Of a stretch of DNA of 64,000 nucleotides, positions 55,597 through 64,000 are shown in pieces (position 1 is the stretch's first letter; the number at the start of each line of letters is the position of its first letter). Below the pieces are notes generated by a model. The model made no database searches. It saw only the letters and a list, made by a program, of their open reading frames with translations, and was not told where the DNA came from. Made by a program: the position numbers and the translations under genes. The stretch is taken from the NCBI RefSeq assembly GCF_905171765.1, contig NC_053392.1, positions 374,703,963 through 374,767,962 of the forward strand, in the 5' to 3' direction. Source of the stretch: Bufo bufo. Lineage: Eukaryota; Chordata; Amphibia; Anura; Bufonidae.

Positions 55597-56435
55597 TGTA
55601 ACGGACCGTTTCAGCAGACAAGGGGTTAAAATCCGTTTAGGCGATAAGCCCCTTTCTGAGAGACAGGCACAGCTACTGCAGAACACCAAACCCCGAACTG
55701 GATACAAAATAGCACTCCAAACTGGAACCTCACGAATAGATGCTAGCAGACGAACAGGAAAAGCATACAATCCTGGCAATCGGTCCTCTAACAGCATACA
55801 GTGAATCCCCCCAATAACAAGACAAGGCTCCGTGTTGAGGGTCAAACAGTGGTCTGACTGTACTTCACGTACAGCCTCTTTTATTCATAAACCACAAACA
55901 TAGTACTGCCCACAGGGGTTTGAAATACAACCAATCAGTAATTAACAACACATACAATGTAACTACAGCAACCAATCGTTCACGCCCCCAGAGGACCAGA
56001 ATGAAGACTGTGACTTAGGACAACATATCCCCACAATGCATCATGGTCTCCTCCCCTCTGTCTGGAGACAACCTGAGGAGCAATCCAATTATCTCTCAGA
56101 ACAAAGGGAGATCGCCAATACATATGTAGGTACAACAGGACAGACATCACCATTTAAACACACAATGGGACAATAGCACAATAGAAACACACCCAGCATT
56201 TTCCTCCCAAGCTGACAAGTTACAATTATTATAGATTGTTACAACTTTGTGAGTTTACATTGGCCATACATATAACTTACATTAATTCAAACAGTATAAC
56301 GTGGGGACAAACCTATCCAAAATTCACTTGAATCGGTTCAGGGGTTTAAAAGTTAGTATATGGCCCATAATCCTGGGGCAAGAGGCCAGCAGCCAGTCCT
56401 CTCCAAAACCCAGTGGCGAGGTCGGTTTCGCCACA
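55597..56435 (-). repeat. 5' LTR (minus orientation)
   Basis: Near-identical partner of 53167-54005. It carries a minus-strand AATAAA at 55880-55885, about 285 bp before its end. Confidence 0.93.
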
Positions 56436-56474
<39 letters not shown>

Positions 56475-56475
56475 A
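56436..56475. repeat. (ATT)n microsatellite
   Basis: About 13 ATT units abut the LTR. A shorter ATT run abuts the other side (53155-53166), so the element inserted into this tract. Confidence 0.9.
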
Positions 56476-56483
56476 GGTGTGTT

Positions 56484-56638
56484 AAGTAGTACTATTCCTA
56501 TCAGTTTAATCCCTGTTACGTCCCCTATCAGGGGACGTGTATGGAATAGATTTTAGGAACCGGGAGATGGAAAAAGATGCTTGGTCGGTCCTCCTACTTC
56601 CAATTTGGGGCACTGCGCGTGCAATCTACTGTGCCACC
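56484..56638 (+). ncRNA. U2 snRNA-like unit, copy 3 (best)
   Basis: Contains TATCAGTTTAAT, then GTTACGTCCCCTATCAGGGG forming a stem IIa-like hairpin with the U2 loop CTATC. ATTTTAGG, GGGAGATGG and CTTGGTCGGTCC follow, then GTGCCACC. U2 has the same order with GATACGTCCTCTATCCGAGG, ATTTTTGG, GGGAGATGG and CTTGCTCCGTCC. Confidence 0.65.
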
Positions 56639-56656
56639 AGATAGGAGTGGTGTGTT

Positions 56657-56729
56657 AAGTAGTACTATTCCTATCAGTTTAATCCCTGTTACGTCCCCTA
56701 TCAGGGGACATGTATGGAATAGATTTTAG
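56657..56729 (+). ncRNA. U2-like unit, partial copy 4
   Basis: Repeats the first 70 bases of copy 3 (CCTATCAGTTTAATCCCTGT, CCCCTATCAGGGGACATG), then diverges at ACAACCGC. Confidence 0.6.
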
Positions 56730-56955
56730 ACAACCGCAAAGAGTTGTCAATAGTTGACACACTCATGACATAAATTTTATTCCTCTATGCGTTAATCTTG
56801 GTGTAGTGATGACTGTGCTCGTGCGCACATTTGGGAGATTGCAGGCGATGGGGGTTTTTCAAAGCCTATGGTCGTGCTGAGGTAGTTCAGTGACAGTTAA
56901 GTGACCCAGAAAACAATGATTCTGCAGTATGGGCCGATTGTTGGCCTAGTAGGCT
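56730..56955. other. flank of the TTAA-site element, unassigned
   Basis: Contains TTGTCAATAGTTGACA and GGGCCGATTGTTGGCC hairpins. It likely continues at 61724 across the insertion and belongs to the hAT region. No gene. Confidence 0.4.
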
Positions 56956-57299
56956 TTAACCACCTCCGGACCGCCTAACGCAGGATCGCGTTCCGGAGGT
57001 GGCAGCGCTGCGCACAGTCACGCATATACGCGTCATCTCGCGAGACGCGAGACTTCCTGTGAACGCGCGCTCACAGGAACGGAAGGTAAGAGAGTTGATC
57101 TCCAGCCTGCCAGCGGCGATCGTTCGCTGGCAGGCTGGAGATGTGTTTTTTTTAACCCCTAACAGGTATATTAGACGCTGTTTTGATAACAGCGTCTAAT
57201 ATACCTGCTACCTGGTCCTCTGGTGGTCCCCTTTGTTTGGATCGACCACCAGAGGACACAGGTAGCTCAGTAAAGTAGCACCAAGCACCACTACACTAC

Positions 57300-58520
57300 A
57301 CTACACCCCCCCCCCCGTCACTTATTAACCCCTTATTAGCCCCTGATCACCCCTAATCACCCCTGATCACCCCATATAGACTCCCTGATCACCCCCCTGT
57401 CATTGATTACCCCCCTGTCATTGATCAACCCCCTGTAAAGCTCCATTCAGACGTCCGCATGATTTTTACGGATCCACTGATAGATGGATCGGATCCGCAA
57501 AACGCATCCGGACGTCTGAATAAAGCCTTACAGGGGCGTGATCAATGACTGTGGTGATCACCCCATATAGACTCCCTGATCACCCCCCTGTCATTGATTA
57601 CCCCCCTGTCATTGATTACCCCCCTGTAAAGCTCCATTCAGATGTCCGCATGATTTTTACGGATGCACTGATACATGGATCGGATCCGCAAAACGCATCC
57701 GGTCGTCTGAATGAAGCCTTACAGGGGCATGATCAATGACTGTGGTGATCACCCCCCTGTCATTGATTACCCCCCTGTAAAGCTCCATTCAGATGTCCGC
57801 ATGATTTTTACGGATGCACTGATAGATGGATCGGATCCGCAAAACGCATCCGGACGTCTGAATGAAGCCTTACAGGGGCATGATCAATGACTGTGGTGAT
57901 CACCCCATATAGACTCCCTGATCACCCCCCTGTCATTGATTACCCCCCTGTCATTGATTACCCCCCTGTAAAGCTCCATTCAGACGTCCGCATGATTTTT
58001 ACGGATCCACTGATAGATGGATCGGATCCGCAAAACGCATCCGGACGTCTGAATGAAGCCTTACAGGGGCATGATCAATGACTGTGGTGATCACCCCATA
58101 TAGACTCCCTGATCACCCCCCTGTAAAGCTCCATTCAGATGTCCGCATGATTTTTACGGATGCACTGATACATGGATCGGATCCGCAAAACGCATCCGGT
58201 CGTCTGAATGAAGCCTTACAGGGGCATGATCAATGACTGTGGTGATCACCCCCCTGTCATTGATTACCCCCCTGTAAAGCTCCATTCAGATGTCCGCATG
58301 ATTTTTACGGATGCACTGATAGATGGATCGGATCCGCAAAACGCATCCGGACGTCTGAATGAAGCCTTACAGGGGCATGATCAATGACTGTGGTGATCAC
58401 CCCATATAGACTCCCTGATCACCCCCCTGTCATTGATTACCCCCCTGTCATTGATTACCCCCCTGTCATTGATCACCCCCCTGTCATTGATCACCCCTCT
58501 GTAAGGCTCCATTCAGATAT
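57300..58520. repeat. higher-order tandem repeat
   Basis: Six full units start CTCCATTCAGA (57441, 57632, 57783, 57974, 58129, 58280), with a partial at 58507, separated by CCCCCTGTCATTGATTACCC spacers. Units 2 and 5 share TGATACATGG and CCGGTCGTCTG, and are 497 bp apart. Units 3 and 6 are also alike and 497 bp apart. Each unit is itself an inverted pair (CATTCAGACGTCCG and CGGACGTCTGAATG). Confidence 0.88.
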
Positions 58521-58524
58521 TTTT

Positions 58525-61155
58525 TTGGCCCAAGTTAGCGGAATTTTTTTTTTTTTTCTTACAAAGTCTCATATTCCACTAACTTGTGTCAAAAAATAAA
58601 ATCTCACATGAACTCACCATACCCCTCACGGAATCCAAATGCGTAAAATTTTTTAGACATTTATATTCCAGACTTCTTCTCACGCTTTAGGGCCCCTAGA
58701 ATGCCAGGGCAGTATAAATACCCCACATGTGACCCCATTTCGGAAAGAAGACACCCCCAGGTATTCCGTGAGGGGCATATTGAGTCCATGAAAGATTGAA
58801 ATTTTTGTCCCAAGTTAGCGGAACGGGAGACTTTGTGAGAAAAAATTAAAAATATCAATTTCCGCTAACTTGTGCCAAAAAAAAAAAATTTCTATGAACT
58901 CGCCATGCCCCTCATTGAATACCTTGGGGTGTATTCTTTCCAAAATGGGGTCACATGTGAGGTATTTATACTGCCCTGGCATTCTAGGGGCCCCAAAGCG
59001 TGAGAAGAAGTCTGGTATCCAAATGTCTAAAAATGCCCTCCTAAAAGGAATTTGGGCACCTTTGCGCATCTAGGCTGCAAAAAAGTGTCACACATCTGGC
59101 ATCGCCGTACTCAGGAGAAGTTGGGGAATGTGTTTTGGGGTGTCATTTTACATATACCCATGCTGGGTGAGAGAAATATCTTGGTCAAATGCCAACTTTG
59201 TATAAAAAAATGGGAAAAGTTGTCTTTTGCCAAGATATTTCTCTCACCCAGCATGGGTATATGTAAAATGACACCCCAAAACACATTCCCCAACTTCTCC
59301 TGAATACGGCGATACCACATGTGTGACACTTTTTTGCAGCCTAGGTGGGCAAAGGGGCCCATATTCCAAAGAGCACGTTTAGGATTTCACAGGTCATTTA
59401 CCTACTTACCACACATTAGGGCCCCTGGAAAATGCCAGGGCAGTATAACTACCCCACAAGTGACCCCATTTTGGAAAGAAGACACCCCAAGGTATTCCGT
59501 GAGGGGCATGGCGAGTTCCTAGAATTTTTTATTTTTTGTCACAAGTTAGTGGAAAATGCTTATTTTTTTTTTTTTTTTTTTTTCATACAAAGTCTCATAT
59601 TCCACTAACTTGTGACAAAAAATAAAAACTTCCATGAACTCACTATGCCCATCAGCGAATACCTTGGGGTCTCTTCTTTCCAAAATGGGGTCACTTGTGG
59701 GGTAGTTATACTGCCCTGGCATTCTAGGGGCCCAAATGTGTGGTAAGGAGTTTGAAATCAAATTCTGTAAAAAATGACCTGTGAAATCCGAAAGGAGCTC
59801 TTTTGAATATGGGCCCCTTTGCCCACCTCGGCTGCAAAAAAGTGTCACACATCTGGTATCTCCGTAATCGGGAGAAGTTGAGGAATGTGTTTTGGGGTGT
59901 CATTTTACATATACCCATGCTGGGTGAGAGAAATATCTTGGCAAAAGACAACTTTTCCCATTTTTTTATACAAAGTTGGCATTTGACCAAGATATTTATC
60001 TCACCCAGCATGGGTATATGTAAAAAGACACCCCAAAACACATTCCTCAACTTCTCCTGAATACAGAGATACCAGATGTGTGACACTTTTTTGCAGCCTA
60101 GGTGGGCAAAGGGGCCCACATTCCAAAGAGCACCTTTCGGATTTCACAGGTCATTTACCTACTTACCACACATTTGGGCCCCTAGAATGCCAGGGCAGTA
60201 TAACTACCCCACAAGTGACCCCATTTTGGAAAGAAGAGACCCCAAGGTATTCGCTGATGGGCATAGTGAGTTCATGGAAGTTTTTATTTTTTGTCACAAG
60301 TTAGTGGAATATGAGACTTTGTATGAAAAAAAAAAATCAAAAAAAAAAATCATCATTTTCCACTAACTTGTGACAAAAAATAAAAAATTCTAGGAACTCG
60401 CCATGCCCCTCACGGAATACCTTGGGGTGTCTTCTTTCCAAAATGGGGTCACTTGTGGGGTAGTTATACTGCCCTGGTATTCTAGGGGCCCAAATGTGTG
60501 GTAAGGAGTTTGAAATCAAATTCAGGAAAAAATGAGGAGTGAAATCCGAAAGGTGCTCTTTGGAATATGGGCCCCTTTGCCCACCTAGGCTGCAAAAAAG
60601 TGTCACACATCTGGTATCCCCGTACTCAGGAGAAGTTGAGGAATGTGTTTTGGGGTGTCTTTTTACATATACCCATGCTGGGTGAGATAAATATCTTGGT
60701 CAAATGACAACTTTGTATAAAAAAATGGGAAAAGTTGTCTTTTGCCAAGATATTTCTCTCACCCAGCATGGGTATATATAAAATGACACCCCAAAACACA
60801 TTCCCCACCTTCTCCTGAGTACGGAGATACCAGATGTGTGACACTTTTTTGCAGCCTAGGTGGGCAAAGGGGCCCATATTCCAAAGAGCACCTTTCGGAT
60901 TTCACAGGTCATTTTTTACAGAATTTGATTTCAAACTCCTTACCACACATTTGGGCCCCTAGAATGCCAGGGCAGTATAACTACCCCACAAGTGACCCCA
61001 TTTTGGAAAGAAGAGACCCCAAGGTATTCGCTGATGGGCATAGTGAGTTCATAGAACTTTTTATTTTTTGTCACAAGTTAGTGGAATATGAGACTTTGTA
61101 AGAAAAAAAAAAAAAAAAAAAATCATCATTTTCCGCTAACTTGTGACAAAAAATA
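58525..61155. repeat. palindromic array, about 760-bp period
   Basis: Five hairpins of CACAAGTTAGTGGAA and its complement (near 58530, 58810, 59545, 60298, 61075) alternate with three of CATGCTGGGTGAGAGAAATA and its complement (near 59158, 59919, 60676). They are linked by conserved blocks with CATTTTGGAAAGAAGA and GGCCCCTAGAATGCCAGGG. Several 60-130-codon open frames in both strands are repeat shadows. Confidence 0.88.
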
Positions 61156-61723
61156 AAAAGTTCTATGAACTCACTATGCCCATCAGCGAATACCTTAGGG
61201 TGTGTACTTTCAGAAATGGGGTCATTTGTGGGGTGTTTGTACTGTCTGGGCATTGTAGAACCTCAGGAAACATGACAGGTGCTCAGAAAGTCAGAGCTGC
61301 TTCAAAAAGCGGAAATTCACATTTTTGTACCATAGTTTGTAAACGCTATAACTTTTACCCAAACCATTTTTTTTTTACCCAAACATTTTTTTTTTATCAA
61401 AGACATGTAGAACTATAAATTTAGAGCAAAATTTCTATATGGATGTCGTTTTTTTTGCAAAATTTTACAACTGAAAGTGAAAAATGTCATTTTTTTGCAA
61501 AAAAATCGTTAAATTTCGATTAATAACAAAAAAAGTAAAAATGTCAGCAGCAATGAAATACCACCAAATGAAAGCTCTATTAGTGAGAAGAAAAGGAGGT
61601 AAAATTCATTTGGGTGGTAAGTTGCATGACCGAGCAATAAACGGTGAAAGTAGTGTAGGTCAGAAGTGTAAAAAGTGGCCTGGTCTTTCAGGGTGTTTAA
61701 GCACTGGGGGCTGAGGTGGTTAA

Positions 61724-62261
61724 TGATCACCTTAGATGATCACAAAGAAAATTACAGTTTTTTCTATGCAAAATTATCCAGCCGATTGCTTTTGGTCTGT
61801 TCACAATAAAGCAACGACCTTATCATCTGGGGTGTGCCAACATTGCCATTGCCAACACACTCATAGAGCTGGTCGCTTCATTGTGATACGCAAGCCCCTT
61901 CACCACAACAAGGTAACGATCACGAAGGGGAATTGACACATGTATGTGCCTTTCTTTTTGTTTGGTTTTTGAAGCCACAGTGCAGCACCAGAGGCCAGTA
62001 AAATGACGCATGTACACATGCCTGAAAAATTAGGTATTGTTGCAGCCGCTGCTGTAGCAGCGGCCAGAAAAATTTATGTTTCCCAGGCAGAAAGTGCCCT
62101 AAAACATTGCGGCTTGAACCCTAGTTGGTGGCGGATAAGTCACGCAAGTCATCCGGCATTCAGAGATAAAATACAGCAGCGTGTGGACCATTTTTAGCCC
62201 AAGGCAGCTCATCAGGCCTTTTTTAGTCTAATGTATCACCCACTGTCAGTCCCTTCGGGAA
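61724..62261. other. hAT 3' non-coding region
   Basis: Sequence between the TTAA element and the transposase stop. Contains GCAGCCGCTGCTGTAGCAGC. It is likely the 3' flank of the hAT gene; the terminus is not visible. Confidence 0.45.
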
Positions 62262-63999
62262 TCATCCCTCATTCATCTTAATAAAGGTGAGGTAATCTAT
62301 ACTTTTTTGACCTAGGTGACTTCTCTTCTCAGTGACAATACCTCCTGCTGCACTGAAGGTTCTTTCTGACTGGACACTTGAAGCGGGGCAGGCCAGAAGT
62401 TCTATCGCAAATTGGGATAGCTTAGGCCACAGGTCAAGCCTGCACACCCAGTAGTCAAGGGGTTCATCGCTCCTCAGAGTGTCAATATCTGCAGTTAAGG
62501 CGAGGTAGTCTGCTACCTGTCGGTCGAGACGTTCTCTGAGGGTGGACCCGGAAGGGCTGTGGCGATGCGTAGGACTTAAAAAGCTCTGCATGTCCTCCAT
62601 CAACAACATGTCTGTAAAGCGTCCTGTCCTTGCCGGCGTGGTCGTGGGAGGAGGAGGATTACTTTCACCTCTTCCCCTGTTAGATTCCCATTGTGCTCTG
62701 ACATCACCCTTATACGCTGTGTAAAGCATACTTTTTCATTTATTTTGGAACTGCTGCATCCTTTCTGACTTCCGGTAATTCGGTAACATTTCAGGCACTT
62801 TCTGCTTATACCGGGGGTCAAGTAGCGTGGCCACCCAGTACAGGTCGTTCTCCTTCAGCCTTTTTATACAAGGGTCTCTCAACAGGCACGACAGCATTAA
62901 AGACCCCATTTGCACAAGGTTGGATGCCGAGCTACTCATGTCCCGTTCCTCGTCCTCATTGATCTCACTGAAGGTATGTTCTTCCCCCCAGCCACGTACA
63001 ACACCACGGGTACCAGATAGGTGACAACAAGCACCCTGGGATGCCTGCTGTGGTTGGTCTTCCTCCTCCTCCTCAAAGCCACATTCCTCGTCTGACTCCT
63101 CTTCCTCACACTCCTCTTCCAGCGTTGCCGCAGGTCCAGCAAGCAATGCTGATAAGGCTGTTTCTGGTGGCGATGGTGACCACAACTCTTCCTCTTCACG
63201 CTCATCTACGGCCTGATCCAGCACTCTTCGCAGGGCACGCTCCAGGAAGAAAACAAATGGGATGATGTCGCTGATGGTGCCTTCGGTGCGACTGACTAGG
63301 TTTGTCACCTCCTCAAAAAGATGCATGAGCCTACAGGCATTGCGCCTCCGCAGAGGCTGTTCTAGCACCCCGGTCATACAAATACTCGTTGACGGCTTTT
63401 TCTTGTTGGAGCAGGCGGTCGAACATTAGGAGTGTTGAATTCCAACGTGTCGGGCTGTCGCAAGTCAAGCACCTCACTGGCATGTTGTTTCGCCGCTGGA
63501 TATCTGAAAAGTGCGCCATGGCCGTGTAGGAACGCCTAAAATGGCCACACACCTTCCTGGCCTGCTTCAGGACGTCCTGTAAGCCTGGGTACTTATGCAC
63601 AAAGCGTTGTACGATCAGATTACACACATGTGCCATGCACGGCACATGTGTCAACTTGCCCAAATTTAATGCCGCCAACAAATTGCTTCCGTTGTCACAC
63701 ACCACTTTGCCGATCTCGAGTTGGTGCGGAGTCAGCCACTGATCCACCTGTGCGTTCAGGGCGGACAGGAGTGCTGGTCTGGTGTGACTCTCTGCTTTCA
63801 GGCAAGTCGACCCCAAGACGGCGTGACACTGTCGTATCCGGGATGTGGAATAGCCCCTGGGGAGCTGGGGGGTTGCCGTTGATGTGGAGCAAGACGCAGC
63901 AGCAGAAGAGGACTCAGCCGTGGAGGTTATGGAAGAGGATGGAGTAGGAGGAGTAGAGGAAGTTGCAGCAGGCCTGCCTGCAAGTCGTGGCGGTGTCAC
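62262..63999 (-). pseudogene. hAT transposase, C-terminal two thirds, runs off the window
   Basis: From 63999 downward: a Ser/Pro-rich linker, HVPCMAHVCNLIVQRFVHKY preceded by VVCDNGSNLLAALNL (catalytic D and the CxxH pair), and FRRSYTAMAHFSDIQRR. The RW block is LTCDSPTRWNSTLLMFDRLL. A frame change near 63350 leads to EVTNLVSRTEGTISDIIPFV, FFLERALRRVLDQAVDE, an acidic stretch and LYWVATLLDPRYKQKVPEML. A TGA near 62736 interrupts. Then YWVCRLDLWPKLSQFAIELL and CPASSVQSERTFSAAGGIVT form the hATC dimerisation domain. With only two lesions in 1.7 kb this is the best-preserved hAT gene here. The BED finger should lie beyond 64000. Confidence 0.88.
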
Positions 64000-64000
64000 C

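Larger units (their letters stand above)
53167..56435 (-). mobile_element. young non-autonomous LTR retrotransposon
   Basis: Two 839-bp LTRs (TGTAACGGACCG...GTTTCGCCACA) flank 1591 bp holding one ORF on the minus strand. Orientation is fixed by a purine-rich tract (GGGGGGGGGGAGATG) abutting the LTR at 54005 and by TTGGTGGCAAGCAGCGGGAT, primer-site-like, next to the LTR at 55597. AATAAA on the minus strand in the LTR (55880-55885) agrees. The flanks ATTAA and ATTAT lie in an ATT microsatellite. No protease, RT or integrase, so mobilisation would need a partner. Confidence 0.9.
56956..61723. mobile_element. 4.8-kb TTAA-flanked non-autonomous element
   Basis: TTAA at 56956-56959 followed by CCACCTCCGGACCG, and at the other end GGGGGCTGAGGTGG followed by TTAA (61720-61723). 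TTAA target duplication and CC...GG ends are typical of piggyBac-type elements, so this is the likely superfamily. The interior is a higher-order tandem repeat, a palindromic array and an AT-rich right arm. No transposase. Confidence 0.75.

Noticed and set aside
57300..58520. CRISPR-like array
   Set aside because: Repeats and spacers are both repeated, units are internally palindromic and variable in spacing, and the genome is vertebrate.
58815..61101. Cluster of 60-130-codon ORFs with repeated peptides
   Set aside because: Same palindromic modules read in both strands; no start context or conserved protein.

Overview
The window reads as nuclear DNA of a vertebrate, most likely a frog or toad. 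The mixture of a DIRS tyrosine-recombinase retrotransposon, BED-finger hAT elements, Tc1-like elements, Penelope-like elements, L1- and CR1-like LINE pieces and many foldback MITEs ending in TTCACAC-type termini is what I know from anuran genomes. There is no bacterial gene organisation. The species cannot be named from sequence alone.

The only host gene I can support is an slc18b1-like MFS transporter (vesicular polyamine transporter family) on the minus strand. Four consecutive coding exons are visible at 22339-22475, 8719-8820, 8545-8636 and 2379-2474. All have consensus splice sites and matching phases, separated by introns of about 13.5 kb, 82 bp and 6.1 kb. Exons further 5' were not found above 22475, and exons further 3' should lie before position 1.

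Almost everything else is transposable elements, many nested. 1-10 kb: TTA-site MITEs, including a 1.9-kb foldback at 4950-6837, a minisatellite and a LINE tail. 10.7-14.8 kb: two Penelope-like copies head to head, carrying three MITEs. 16133-21646: a hAT element with an exact 8-bp target duplication (ATAAAGAT), invaded by a Penelope-type insert (9-bp duplication) and a Tc1-like element. 22.9-25.5 kb: a solo hAT end, an inverted pair of tRNA-like SINEs and Penelope-type non-coding copies among (TA)n tracts. 25771-32223: a second hAT with the exact duplication CTGGCAAC, sitting in an L1-type LINE and itself holding a Tc1-like element. 33.3-39.4 kb: two fused hAT copies. 39.4-42.3 kb: MITEs and foldbacks. 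42405-47666: a nearly complete DIRS element with a probable intron in its gag-like gene. 48.2-52.3 kb: a CR1-like ORF1 fragment, two MITEs, and a tandem array holding a Tc1-like element. 52.3-56.7 kb: a hAT fragment and U2-snRNA-like tandem units, interrupted by a young non-autonomous LTR retrotransposon with one gag-like ORF on the minus strand. 56956-61723: a TTAA-flanked element built from a higher-order repeat and a palindromic array. 61.7-64.0 kb: a third large hAT transposase gene running off the window.

The most unusual items are the U2-like tandem units, the single-ORF LTR element, the spliced DIRS gag and the palindromic array. Every transposase and reverse-transcriptase gene seen carries at least one disabling change; the single-ORF LTR element is open.
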